This document shows positions 25,822 through 34,124 of a DNA stretch of 64,000 nucleotides, in pieces. Position 1 is the stretch's first letter; each line of letters starts with the position of its first letter. The notes under the pieces were generated by a model, which saw only the letters and a program-made list of their open reading frames with translations, did not search any database and was not told the DNA's origin. Source of the stretch: Chloroflexota bacterium (GTDB lineage Bacteria > Chloroflexota > Anaerolineae > Anaerolineales > UBA11579); NCBI GenBank assembly GCA_013112575.1, contig JABFGG010000009.1, forward strand, positions 1 to 64,000. The letters run 5' to 3'. Position numbers and translations under genes: made by a program.

Positions 25822-27174
25822 TTATAGCCCCACACCCAAGCGCTCCAACTGTGCCCATCCAGGTGTGAAGTTGGGGTTGATGCGCACCGAGTCGCGGTAA
25901 TCGCTGATGGCATTGTCCATCTCACCAATGGCTTCACGCGCCAGGCCGCGCCAGTACAGGCTTTCTTCCAGCACCGGTTCGCTGATCGTTTCGGTCAGGG
26001 TAGTAGTCGCCAGGTTGATCGTGTCGCCATAACGGCCGCTGTAATAGTAGGCCCAGTATGGCCCGGTCTGGTACCACATGATGCGGTAGGGGCGCTGGGA
26101 GTCGTCATCTTCAAGCGCTGCGTAGAGGCTAAAGGCAAAATCGTAAGCCACCGCCGCGTCGAAATATTGTTGCAAGTTGACATGGCTGGTGCCCTGGTTG
26201 AACCATGCAAAGAACTGGTTGATGCCGGTGAGCGTCTGGCCTTCTTCCTGGGCCATGCGTAAGGCATTTTGGGCAGCCCATTTTTCATCAGCCCAGTTAC
26301 CCAATAGACTTAGAACTTCAGCCTCTTCGGCTTCCGGGTAGACCACCATGAATAAGTAATTGAAAGAACGCCAGCCGTCAATGAAATCCTGATAGGATGT
26401 CTGGTGGTCCTGCCCATCGTCTACATATGTGTCCTGCAAGGTGAAGGCCCCGCTGACATCGTTATAACCATTGACGAACTGGTAATGACCCAACCAGGCG
26501 AATTTGCCGGTGAAGTCGTGTTCGTAATAACCTTTTTCAACCAGCACTGGATAGCCACCGGCGATCATGGCTTTGAGCATCTCGATCTCGCCCCCGTGGC
26601 GCACGAAGGCTTTCATACCGGGCACCTGGGTATTGACGAAGTCGGCCATTTCGTAGGGCATGACGTTCTTGTCATCGCTGCTGGGCTTGACGTATTCGCC
26701 GACCACGTCCCGGTCACCGTTCCAGCCCCAGAAGGTCAGGCTCATAGACAAGTTGGCTGGGCCGCAATAGTTCCAGCGGCCATGCTGGTGCTCATACTTT
26801 ACGCCGGGCAATATCACAGATTGGGGCAGGGGGAGTGCGGTGGGACCTGGTGTGGAAGTGGGGCCAGGGAGTGTCGCTGTTGGTGCTATTCCAGTAGCCG
26901 TGGCCTCTGGGGTGAGGGCATTTAAAGTAGACTGCACGACAAATTCAAGCTGATCTTGCTGGCCTTGGGGAATGAAAACAGCTTCATCTGGCGGGTTCAA
27001 TCGATAAAACAGTTCGGTGCGAAAAGTATCTACACGCCAACGTACGGATGGAATGAAGTAAACCCCCAGGCCCACTACACATAATACGGGAATCACAAAC
27101 AAGGCATATACCCATTGTGGACGTGGGCGTTGTCCATTGATACGGCGGTCTCGCAAATAATCCGAGCGTTTCAT
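25822..27174 (-). CDS. Membrane-anchored C39-like cysteine peptidase with TPR segment
   Basis: This 450-residue protein has an N-terminal transmembrane helix near residues 20-41 and a Thr/Pro linker to about residue 110. A C39-like peptidase domain follows, with WNYCGPANLSMSLTFWGW (catalytic Cys), GHYQFVNGYND (His and following Asp) and LQDTYVDDG. The C-terminal half is helical and ends in a TPR-like unit (LYWRGLAREAIGEMDNAISDYRDSVRINP split over two helices). It probably processes or binds peptides at the outer face. TATAAT lies ten bases before the ATG with no Shine-Dalgarno, which suggests a nearly leaderless message. Confidence 0.8.
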   Translation of the reverse strand: MKRSDYLRDRRINGQRPRPQWVYALFVIPVLCVVGLGVYFIPSVRWRVDTFRTELFYRLNPPDEAVFIPQGQQDQLEFVVQSTLNALTPEATATGIAPTATLPGPTSTPGPTALPLPQSVILPGVKYEHQHGRWNYCGPANLSMSLTFWGWNGDRDVVGEYVKPSSDDKNVMPYEMADFVNTQVPGMKAFVRHGGEIEMLKAMIAGGYPVLVEKGYYEHDFTGKFAWLGHYQFVNGYNDVSGAFTLQDTYVDDGQDHQTSYQDFIDGWRSFNYLFMVVYPEAEEAEVLSLLGNWADEKWAAQNALRMAQEEGQTLTGINQFFAWFNQGTSHVNLQQYFDAAVAYDFAFSLYAALEDDDSQRPYRIMWYQTGPYWAYYYSGRYGDTINLATTTLTETISEPVLEESLYWRGLAREAIGEMDNAISDYRDSVRINPNFTPGWAQLERLGVGL

Positions 27175-27235
27175 AAGTCGCTGGATTATAGCATCGGGGT
27201 ATTAAGGAAAGGAAACTAGGGAAGGTTAAGGTTTC

Positions 27236-27823
27236 CTAAGGAACGGGAGCTCCATCGAGGATGAGGGAGACTACATCAGCTGAGTAATCTTCAAGGGTGG
27301 AACCGTTGGAGTGTTGTGCCCATTGCATACCAGCACCGAAGATTGCCCAGCTATAGACTGTTGAAGTGATTTCAATGTCAATATTTGATGGTCCATTTTC
27401 GTTAGTGTGTTCCTCTAACCATCTCGATAGAAGGCCTTTTATCTGTGCCTGTATCTGTGTTTCAATGAGTGGACGATATTTTTCATCCGAAGGGTGACAG
27501 CTACTGGTGTATCTACTTAAAAATTCACATGTGGCTTCAATAAGCAGAGCTAGGTTTTCATGGGAAAACCCGCAGGCGTCGGCTAATTTGTTTTTCACGG
27601 TTTCCCGATAACTACTCGCCACCAGGTGATCCATGAGAGCATATTTGTCATCGAAGTGAGCGTAGAAGGTTGCCCGGTTCACGGTGGCGCGCTCGGCGAT
27701 ATCCTGCACTGTAATAGCATGCAAACTTTTTTCCTGGACCAATTCTTCAAAGGCATCAGTTAATAATTTGCGGGTGCGCTTAACACGCGGGTCTAACTTC
27801 TCTTCAAATGAAGTAACCAACAT
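27236..27823 (-). CDS. TetR/AcrR-family transcriptional regulator
   Basis: This 195-residue protein starts at ATG 27823 behind AGAGG. The TetR helix-turn-helix lies near residues 20-62 (LLTDAFEELVQEK, ITVQDIAERATVNRATFYAHF), followed by a helical ligand domain with a C-terminal region typical of TetR_C. It is divergent from a DoxX-like gene. A perfect palindrome sits between the -35 and -10 boxes of its own promoter, so it probably represses itself and perhaps the neighbour. The ligand is unknown. An upstream in-frame start would run through the operator region and is rejected. Confidence 0.88.
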   Translation of the reverse strand: MLVTSFEEKLDPRVKRTRKLLTDAFEELVQEKSLHAITVQDIAERATVNRATFYAHFDDKYALMDHLVASSYRETVKNKLADACGFSHENLALLIEATCEFLSRYTSSCHPSDEKYRPLIETQIQAQIKGLLSRWLEEHTNENGPSNIDIEITSTVYSWAIFGAGMQWAQHSNGSTLEDYSADVVSLILDGAPVP

Positions 27824-27894
27824 TTTTGAACCTCTGTTGCTTTTACAACAAAACAGCCTGGTTGATGATTGACGAGCTTCCTTAGGCCTATTAC

Positions 27895-27922
27895 AGTATA
27901 GCAACATTTGTTGCTTTGTCAA
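27895..27922 (-). promoter_or_regulatory. Promoter of the tetR gene
   Basis: On the minus strand TTGACA (27922-27917) and TATACT (27900-27895) are separated by 16 bases. Transcription would start near 27888, about 65 bases before the ATG. Confidence 0.75.
27900..27915. promoter_or_regulatory. Predicted TetR-type operator
   Basis: AGCAACATTTGTTGCT has perfect seven-base arms around a TT centre. It fills the spacer between the -35 and -10 boxes of the tetR promoter. A looser repeat with related arms (TGTTG...CAACA, 27835-27850) lies in the tetR leader. Confidence 0.65.
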
Positions 27923-27980
27923 TATTCATTGTTTTAACATCAAATGATAGATATCAATCATATTATAGGAGTTGTAGAAG

Positions 27981-28343
27981 ATGAACATCGTATTGTGGAT
28001 CGTTCAAGGCTTAGCAGCTTTGTTGTTCTTGATGGCTGGGGTGATGAAACTTACCCGGTCGAAGGAACAATTATCTGAACAGATGAGTTGGGTTGAGGAT
28101 TTCTCTCAGGGGCAGGTGCGTCTAATTGGCACAGTGGAGTTTCTGGGGGCCTTGGGCTTGGTTCTACCTATGGTGATGGGTATTTTGCCAATTCTCACAC
28201 CAATAGCCGCGGCAGGTTTAGCTCTTGTGATGCTTGGTGCTGTGTATACACACCTGCGTCGCAGTGAGAATGCAATGCTGATGAGACCGCTAATCCCGCT
28301 CATCCTGGTTGCCTTTGTAGCAATTGGACGTTTTACCTTCTAA
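27981..28343 (+). CDS. DoxX-like small membrane protein
   Basis: This 120-residue protein has four hydrophobic segments and the DoxX_2-like N-terminus with AALLFLMAGVMKLTRSKEQL and a GALGLVLPM helix. DoxX-like proteins are linked with redox or quinone-associated membrane functions, but this subgroup is uncharacterised. RBS TAGGAG. It is divergently transcribed from the TetR gene and is its most likely regulatory target. Confidence 0.8.
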   Translation: MNIVLWIVQGLAALLFLMAGVMKLTRSKEQLSEQMSWVEDFSQGQVRLIGTVEFLGALGLVLPMVMGILPILTPIAAAGLALVMLGAVYTHLRRSENAMLMRPLIPLILVAFVAIGRFTF

Positions 28344-28371
28344 TCGTAGCACTAACCTGTCAAAATAAAAA

Positions 28372-28399
28372 CGAGCGCACATTAGAGGGCTCGCTTTTT
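28372..28399. terminator. Terminator between DoxX-like and DinB-like genes
   Basis: CGAGC and GCTCG form a short stem around a 12-base loop, preceded by A-rich and followed by T-rich sequence. It lies between two convergent genes and can serve both. Confidence 0.65.
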
Positions 28400-28416
28400 G
28401 TTTCTCTTACCAGATT

Positions 28417-28899
28417 TTATCTGTTCCAGTTGCCCACCACCTGACGCAAGATGCCGAGTTCGCCAGTGTGGTAAGCATTATGGGCCGCAATCACATTGAT
28501 CTCACGCAGGATGTTGTGCTGGTAATCGCCGCTATTTGGCAGGGGCGCAAACAGATCAGTAGCAGGGTTCTGGATCATCTCGAGCAGGGTCTGACGATCA
28601 GCTATGAAATCATCAATGCTCTTCCGCCATCCGGCCAGGTCTGTGGTTGCATCCTGCGCTGGCCACATCAGGCCGTGTTCTGTCGGCCACTCATAATCAT
28701 CTTCTGTAATATATTCGAGGATGTCCCGTTGTGTGAGGCGCAAGTGTTCGATGAGATGCCAGAAAGTGTATTCACAGTTGGGCGGCGTGGTGTTGATATC
28801 CTTTTCTGGGAAGTTGGCTACCGCATCCTCGAAGTCCATGTGCGCCTGCCGCGCTGTGAGTAGGTTAGCGAGTTGTTGTCTCAGTTCTTTGTCATTCAT
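28417..28899 (-). CDS. DinB-superfamily protein
   Basis: The 160-residue four-helix protein has the spaced histidines of the DinB/YfiT metal site: one in FWHLIEHLRL near residue 47 and two in AAHNAYHTGELG near residue 140. Members include thiol-transferase-like enzymes such as bacillithiol and mycothiol S-transferases and many proteins of unknown role. Its ATG overlaps the stop of the upstream flavin-fold protein (ATGA), so the two are translated together. Confidence 0.82.
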   Translation of the reverse strand: MNDKELRQQLANLLTARQAHMDFEDAVANFPEKDINTTPPNCEYTFWHLIEHLRLTQRDILEYITEDDYEWPTEHGLMWPAQDATTDLAGWRKSIDDFIADRQTLLEMIQNPATDLFAPLPNSGDYQHNILREINVIAAHNAYHTGELGILRQVVGNWNR

Positions 28900-29333
28900 T
28901 CGGAGTACCCTGCCACATCCTTCTTGCCGATCACCTTGTCAATTTTGACGCGCACGATGTATTCGCCTTCCACACTGTTGCGCTGCCCGAACTCCTCAGC
29001 CCTGTCCTGGCCCATGTAGCGCCCACCGATCTTTGTGGCCACCTCCAGGCGGCTTTCGGGCGTACCTTCGTCCAGCGTCGCTGTCCCCTCGATCATCACG
29101 AAGGCGTAAGGTGGCGCTTGTTCATCCACACTGATTGCTACATTGGGATTGTGCTTTATGTTCCTGGCCTTCACGCTTTTATGCCATGTGTTGAAGATCA
29201 ATTCATCCTCATCCACCACAAACCAGATCGGTACCACGTGGGGACGACTATCCGTACGCACACTGGCCAGTTTGCCGGTACGTGTACCCTGCATGATGAA
29301 ATCCAGTGCTTCCTGACGGTTCATGTTTTCCAT
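28896..29333 (-). CDS. Pyridoxamine-phosphate-oxidase-fold (FMN/F420-binding) protein
   Basis: This 145-residue split-barrel protein has TGKLASVRTDSRPHVVPIWFV at the N-terminus and NPNVAISVDEQAPPYAFVMIEG in the middle. Both are characteristic of the PNPOx-like superfamily that includes F420- and FMN-dependent reductases. The exact cofactor is not readable. RBS GAGG upstream. It forms a two-gene unit with the DinB-like protein and lies just downstream of the kinase-FGE gene. Confidence 0.82.
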   Translation of the reverse strand: MENMNRQEALDFIMQGTRTGKLASVRTDSRPHVVPIWFVVDEDELIFNTWHKSVKARNIKHNPNVAISVDEQAPPYAFVMIEGTATLDEGTPESRLEVATKIGGRYMGQDRAEEFGQRNSVEGEYIVRVKIDKVIGKKDVAGYSE

Positions 29334-29347
29334 GTGTAAACCTCTAT

Positions 29348-31390
29348 TTAGGGTGCGGGCAAAGCGCAGCGAAAGCCAATATTAAAATTGGATCCGCTGG
29401 GGTCTGCCTCGCCGCGACGGGCACCACGCAGCACGCGTTCAGGGCTGCTAAAGGAGCCGCCTTTGAGCACACGGTTTTCACCTTCCTGCACACCCTGTGG
29501 GTTTTGAGGGGGCACAGTATTGTAATAATCCGCGCCATAGTAGTCAGCAGTTAACTCCCAAACGTTACCGGCCATGTCCAGAGCGCCAAAGGGGCTGGCA
29601 CCATTTGGGAAACTGCCGACTGGAGCGGTGCCGGTAAAACTGTCACAAGCCCCGTCTGTACATGTATCACCTGTGTTGTCGGCATTGGCTAGATCCGCGC
29701 CAAAGAGATTTCCCCAGGGATATAGAAAGCCAGTTGTGCCGCGTGCTGCTTTCTCCCACTGTGCTTCGGTGGGCAGTTCGCGTCCGGCCCACTGGCAATA
29801 GGCACTGGCCCCATACCAGGTCACTTCGACTACAGGATGGTTCTCAAATCCACCTTCAACCTGCCACTGTCCGTCAGCCTGGGAAAGGCGGCTGTCGGGG
29901 TCATTCTCGGTGAGCCATAAAGCCCCGCCCTCACTTTGGTTACCGGACTCTTGCAGGAAGAGGGCGAACATGGCATTAGTCACCTCTGTCTGGTCGATCC
30001 AGTATGCCGATAGGACAGGAGAGTGTTGCGGCATCTCGTCTTCACGTGCATCGGGGTCGGACGGCCCGGAGCCCATCACGAATTCACCCTCAGGCACGTA
30101 AACCATAGTCATACCATCGATCAGTGAGACCATGGTTGAGCCTAGTTCCGGTGGTTCTGTGGGCAAGGGGATATCGGTGGGGGCCACCGATTGCGTTTCT
30201 ACAATGGCTTGTACCGTTGGGTTGGCCTCTGTTTGCCTGGGCCCAAAAGCATAAGCAAGCCCTGCGATGATCCCTACTACGACAACTAACCCAAACACGC
30301 CTGCGCCACCCAGGCCAAGCACCCAGCCCCAAATGCCGCTTCCGGCTTCTTCTGGTTCCGTGTATTGCTCGTAATAGTCATAATATGGTTCTGGTTCAAC
30401 TGGGGCCTGGTGCATTGCCTCCAATGCGGCGTCTTCTTCGGGCGTGGCCTTGCGCGTGGGTGCCGACATCGGCTCCAGGTCCAGTGGCTCTTCGACAATC
30501 GTGGCTGCTACTTGCCGGTTGTGCACTCTTGTGGGGGGGGAGATCGAGACATCCTGGATTTCTTTGGTGCTCTCCAGTTCGTCCTCAATATCTTGCAGGG
30601 CCTGGGCCATCGCGCCTGCACTGGCATAGCGCGTACCGGCCTCCTTAGCCATTGACAGAGAGATAATCAATTTGAGACCGCGGGGTAGCTCAGGCACTAC
30701 TGCATGAATGTCGGGCACGGGTTGCTGGATGTGCTGCATGGCCAATGCCAGCGGTGTATCTGCAAAGAAAGGCTGTTTTCCTGTGAGCATTTCGTAGAGA
30801 ATCACGCCCAGCGCATAAATATCCGTGCTGGCGCTAACCTCATGGCCGCGAGCTTGCTCTGGACTCATATAGGCGGGTGTACCCACCACGCCTGTCCCGG
30901 TTAGATCGGAAGTTGTTCCCTCGGTCAGTTTGGCAATGCCGAAGTCCGTCAGATAGGGCGTGCCGCTCTCATCAAAAAGGATATTGCCTGGTTTAAGGTC
31001 GCGGTGGATCACATTGCGTTTGTGCGCATAGTCAAGCGCAGGGGCCAGCCGCTCGAACATGCGGGCCGTATCTTCCAGGGAGACTGCGCCCGCATCCAGA
31101 AGATCAGCCAGCGAACCGCCATGCATGTAGCGCATGGTAAGGAAAGGCTGGTCTTCATCTTCGCCGAAGTCATAGACAGGTACGATGGCTGGATGCTCAA
31201 GTGATGCAATGGTCTTGGCCTCACGCTCGAAGCGCTGGATGAACTTCGGGTTGTTGAGGAAGGCGCGGGGCAATACCTTGACCGCCACTTCACGTTCAAA
31301 AGTGGGGTCGTAGCCCAAATATACAGAGGCCATACCGCCGCGGCCCAACAATTTCTTGATGGAGTAGCGGCCAATTTGCTTGGGAGGCAT
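29348..31390 (-). CDS. Transmembrane Ser/Thr protein kinase with extracytoplasmic formylglycine-generating-enzyme-like domain
   Basis: This 680-residue fusion has a cytoplasmic kinase domain (about 8-270) with VAVKVLPR (Lys), NVIHRDLKPGN, LTDFGIAKL and the GTPAYMSPEQARG activation segment. A linker and one membrane helix (about 347-372) follow. From about residue 418 there is an FGE-sulfatase/SUMF1-type domain: MVYVPEGEFVMGS, WIDQTEVTN, AYCQWAGRELPTEAQWEKAARG, ending NIGFRCA. FGE-like domains of this type often bind rather than oxidise. It probably senses an external ligand. TTGCAC-17-TATACT ends six bases before the ATG, so the mRNA is likely leaderless. Confidence 0.9.
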   Translation of the reverse strand: MPPKQIGRYSIKKLLGRGGMASVYLGYDPTFEREVAVKVLPRAFLNNPKFIQRFEREAKTIASLEHPAIVPVYDFGEDEDQPFLTMRYMHGGSLADLLDAGAVSLEDTARMFERLAPALDYAHKRNVIHRDLKPGNILFDESGTPYLTDFGIAKLTEGTTSDLTGTGVVGTPAYMSPEQARGHEVSASTDIYALGVILYEMLTGKQPFFADTPLALAMQHIQQPVPDIHAVVPELPRGLKLIISLSMAKEAGTRYASAGAMAQALQDIEDELESTKEIQDVSISPPTRVHNRQVAATIVEEPLDLEPMSAPTRKATPEEDAALEAMHQAPVEPEPYYDYYEQYTEPEEAGSGIWGWVLGLGGAGVFGLVVVVGIIAGLAYAFGPRQTEANPTVQAIVETQSVAPTDIPLPTEPPELGSTMVSLIDGMTMVYVPEGEFVMGSGPSDPDAREDEMPQHSPVLSAYWIDQTEVTNAMFALFLQESGNQSEGGALWLTENDPDSRLSQADGQWQVEGGFENHPVVEVTWYGASAYCQWAGRELPTEAQWEKAARGTTGFLYPWGNLFGADLANADNTGDTCTDGACDSFTGTAPVGSFPNGASPFGALDMAGNVWELTADYYGADYYNTVPPQNPQGVQEGENRVLKGGSFSSPERVLRGARRGEADPSGSNFNIGFRCALPAP

Positions 31391-31396
31391 TGCGCT

Positions 31397-31425
31397 AGTA
31401 TAGGTGTTTATAGGGTGATGTGCAA
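31397..31425 (-). promoter_or_regulatory. Promoter of the kinase-FGE gene, probably leaderless
   Basis: On the minus strand TTGCAC, a 17-base spacer and TATACT are followed after only six bases by the ATG at 31390. The expected transcription start coincides with the start codon. Confidence 0.65.
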
Positions 31426-31441
31426 GAGAGGCTCATTTGAA

Positions 31442-31469
31442 TTTACTGGTAAATATGTCACAATATACT
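31442..31469 (+). promoter_or_regulatory. Promoter of the following lipoprotein gene
   Basis: TTTACT (31442-31447), a 16-base spacer and TATACT (31464-31469). It places the start near 31476 and supports ATG 31491 rather than the earlier in-frame codons. Confidence 0.55.
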
Positions 31470-31490
31470 GACTACGAATTGAGGTGGTGT

Positions 31491-32531
31491 ATGTGGATGT
31501 TTAGGGCCCTGTTTTTCGCAATGCTTGCTTTTTCACTCGTGGGTTGTGGTTCTCAGCAGAATAAGACAACAACACCTGTCTCTCCCACCTTCACACGCAC
31601 TGTTGAAGAAATAACTCCTCAGCCTACAACAAGTCCAACACCAACTCAAGTACCTCGCCCAACGAAAAACCCGTTTACCTTCCCTTTTACAAACCCTAAT
31701 TTTGCAACGCCGAATCCCCTAACGAGGAACTTAGAAGCCCCGACCACTTTTCCTTCCCCGAATGGCATTTGGATGGCAGATGCTGAAGGGCTAACTGTTC
31801 GCCATATAAGTGGGGCGATAGTTTGGGAGATTCCAAATAGGATTGCTGGCTTGGAATTGTGGGAGGGCAATTATTTCTCTGAATTACAGTGGTCGCCAGA
31901 TAGTCGTTATCTGTTCTTTTCGCGCAATCAGGGTTTTGATGGCGGAATTGCATTCGACAATGCAACAGGATATTGGCGTCTGGATATCTTGTCTGGAGAA
32001 ATACTTGAGATTTTGGCAGTTGATGGAGATTCTGAAACTTATGAAATGAAGTCTCTCGGGCTATCCCAAGACTCTACTACGCTTGCATATATCCCTACCC
32101 CCTTATACAGCGATCCGGAAGAACGACCAGCATTGGAGTTATTCATACTTGACCTGGAGTCTGGTAAGGAAGTCGTACATCAACTTGATTACAAGTACCA
32201 TATAGCCGGGGAAATCTTATGGGCTCCAAACAAGGAGAGCTTGTTCTTGTTGGCGGGGTATCGGGATGATATTGAGGATTGGGACTTAAACAATATCTAT
32301 TTTGAGTACACGCTTTTAGATGTCCAAGATGGGAATATAGAGATACTTTTTGAAACTCAAGGAAACCCCCGTACATACTGGCCAACGAACTGGCGGGAAG
32401 AGAACCTGATTGAGTTTCAGTACAATAATTGTGCAGCCTGGTACTTTGATCTGACCATCGGAGACTTCGTAGCACAGGCTACGCCAACCCCTTATCCCAC
32501 AGTGGGCGAGTCGCGTGAATGTAACCCTTGA
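31491..32531 (+). CDS. Lipoprotein, beta-propeller-like, unknown function
   Basis: The 346-residue protein starts at ATG 31491, preceded by GAGGTG. It has a signal peptide ending SLVGCGSQ and a Thr/Pro-rich linker to about residue 75. The remainder contains repeated strands with WSPDSRYLFFSR, LSQDSTTLAYIPT and WAPNKESLFLL, the blade pattern of PD40-like propellers. No catalytic motif is recognised. It belongs to the same lipoprotein type as those at 21487 and 60674 and is a single-gene unit. Confidence 0.7.
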   Translation: MWMFRALFFAMLAFSLVGCGSQQNKTTTPVSPTFTRTVEEITPQPTTSPTPTQVPRPTKNPFTFPFTNPNFATPNPLTRNLEAPTTFPSPNGIWMADAEGLTVRHISGAIVWEIPNRIAGLELWEGNYFSELQWSPDSRYLFFSRNQGFDGGIAFDNATGYWRLDILSGEILEILAVDGDSETYEMKSLGLSQDSTTLAYIPTPLYSDPEERPALELFILDLESGKEVVHQLDYKYHIAGEILWAPNKESLFLLAGYRDDIEDWDLNNIYFEYTLLDVQDGNIEILFETQGNPRTYWPTNWREENLIEFQYNNCAAWYFDLTIGDFVAQATPTPYPTVGESRECNP

Positions 32532-32564
32532 GTTCTAAACAATACACATTGAGATAGATTTCTG

Positions 32565-32576
32565 TAAACTAGTTTA
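32565..32576. promoter_or_regulatory. Palindrome upstream of the membrane-protein/HTH pair
   Basis: TAAACTAGTTTA is a perfect 12-base palindrome 13 bases before the -35 box at 32590. It is a possible operator for the HTH protein encoded second in the operon. Confidence 0.35.
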
Positions 32577-32589
32577 TAATATATTTTAG

Positions 32590-32618
32590 TTGACAATACA
32601 AACCAAATCGTGTATATT
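32590..32618 (+). promoter_or_regulatory. Strong sigma-70-type promoter
   Basis: TTGACA (32590-32595), exactly 17 bases, then TATATT (32613-32618). ACAATA and TATTGT arms overlap the two boxes, so a regulator could bind across the promoter. Confidence 0.8.
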
Positions 32619-32646
32619 GTGACTGGTATCAAATCAGGAGGTCACA

Positions 32647-33318
32647 ATGGTTCACGATGCAGAAGAATTGATCCTCAAAACCAGGCAATACGAATTTGTC
32701 GATGGCTTACGGGACATTCAGCTTGGTATATCATTTTTCGTCATGGGTATATTCTGGTATGCGCTGGCGCTAAATCCACGGATCTGGATATTTATACTTC
32801 AACTTGAAGTTGATAAATGGATAAGGACCATTGCATTTAGTTTGATTCTCGGTCTGCCTGTACTGGTAATCTTGGCAACCTTGCCTTTGATGAAGTGGGT
32901 CCGTAAGCGCTGGTTGTGGAAACAGACCGGCATGGTAAACGCATCCCGCATGGTCGTTCCATCTCGCTACACATTGTTTGCCGTACTTGTATTTGTCGCT
33001 ACTGTAGCTATCGGAATCTGGTTAATACCTGTTTTACAGACCGGTGAATTCTACATGTGGAATGTCATCCTGCTTGCAACTGGTTGGAGCTTTGCCCTGA
33101 CCTTGGTGGGTATGAGTAATTACGTCAAGATCCGGCGCTATATGTTTATCGGGATTCTAGGCGGTCTGGTTTCTCCCGCGATACTTCTGTTCCAGTCATC
33201 TATGCAGGCGGCCGGATTGATATTTCTTTCGGGCTGGGGTTTGTTGTTACTGGGCAGTGGCATTGCTGTAGTGTCTCAGGCCTGGCCGCACAGTAAAGAG
33301 CACAGCCATGTCGGATGA
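32647..33318 (+). CDS. Integral membrane protein, unknown function
   Basis: This 223-residue protein has about six hydrophobic helices (near 25-42, 58-78, 105-125, 132-150, 165-182 and 190-210) and a basic loop (KWVRKRWLWKQ) after the second. No family motif is recognised. RBS CAGGAGG. Its 3' end overlaps the HTH gene by 11 bases, so membrane protein and regulator are made together. This is a common layout for small stress- or growth-phase-responsive pairs. The function is unknown. Confidence 0.72.
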   Translation: MVHDAEELILKTRQYEFVDGLRDIQLGISFFVMGIFWYALALNPRIWIFILQLEVDKWIRTIAFSLILGLPVLVILATLPLMKWVRKRWLWKQTGMVNASRMVVPSRYTLFAVLVFVATVAIGIWLIPVLQTGEFYMWNVILLATGWSFALTLVGMSNYVKIRRYMFIGILGGLVSPAILLFQSSMQAAGLIFLSGWGLLLLGSGIAVVSQAWPHSKEHSHVG

Positions 33319-33625
33319 GATCAAAGCCATCAACGACTTTGACCGCTTGATCCATGAGCCGGCGCGGCTTGCGATCATGGCCGTTCTTTTTGCCTGTGAC
33401 AGTGCCGACTTTAAATTCATCCAAAATTCGACGGGAATAACGAAAGGGAACTTATCTGCCCACCTGCGCAAATTGGAGGCGGGCGAATATCTAAAGATCA
33501 ATAAAGGATTTAAGGGGAACTATCCCCATACAACTTGTGCCCTCACGCGTACAGGGCGTAAGGCATTCGCGCGATATCGCAAGCAGTATTTGGCTTTGGC
33601 AAAACAGTTTACAGAAGAGGGATAG
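33308..33625 (+). CDS. Winged-helix transcriptional regulator (MarR/ArsR-like)
   Basis: This 105-residue single-domain protein has HEPARLAIMAVLFA, then STGITKGNLSAHLRKLEAGEYL (recognition helix) and a wing with GNYPHTTCALTRTGRKAF. This is the layout of the winged-helix DNA-binding family with a terminal helix. It has no metal-binding cysteine pair typical of ArsR sensors. It is co-transcribed with the preceding membrane protein and is the best candidate to control their shared promoter. Confidence 0.82.
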   Translation: MSDEIKAINDFDRLIHEPARLAIMAVLFACDSADFKFIQNSTGITKGNLSAHLRKLEAGEYLKINKGFKGNYPHTTCALTRTGRKAFARYRKQYLALAKQFTEEG

Positions 33626-33649
33626 GTATACCCGGGAAATAAAATACTT

Positions 33650-34000
33650 TTACAGTGTGCCGCGCAATTCTTCCAGTTCACTCTTGACGATTTGGAATAG
33701 GCTATCTGCAAAATTGATCTTATCTTCAGGATCTTGTAGTTCGCCCATACCGGCCATTTGCTCCAGCTCAAAGGCAACGTCAGCCAATTGGGTGGCCCCG
33801 AAGGTTTTGCCATTGGATTTAAGTGAATGCGCGCTACGTTCAAGGACCTCAAGATCATTATCACTGTAGGCTTGGCGCATGTCTGTGATGAGCCGCGGAC
33901 CGTTTGACAAGAAGGTATCGATCAGGTCGGCAACAAATTCACCCCAGTCGTCACCCATGACCTCTTTGTATTCATCCAGAACTGAAGAATTGATTGCCAT
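33650..34000 (-). CDS. Histidine phosphotransfer (Hpt) domain protein
   Basis: This 116-residue protein starts at ATG 34000 behind GGAGT. It is a single four-helix Hpt domain, with the phospho-accepting His58 in SAHSLKSNGKTFGA. It relays phosphate between a hybrid kinase and a response regulator. The response-regulator/GGDEF gene lies immediately upstream on the same strand, a likely partner. No histidine kinase is in the window. Confidence 0.88.
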   Translation of the reverse strand: MAINSSVLDEYKEVMGDDWGEFVADLIDTFLSNGPRLITDMRQAYSDNDLEVLERSAHSLKSNGKTFGATQLADVAFELEQMAGMGELQDPEDKINFADSLFQIVKSELEELRGTL

Positions 34001-34124
34001 GTGTACTCCACTTACACGGTACTTTTGTCTATAGCTAAACGATAGCATAGCTGGCGGGTCCTGGGTTTTACAAAACTGAAAAAACACCCAACATTTTTGT
34101 AAGCAGCTGCTTTAGATTGCTGAA

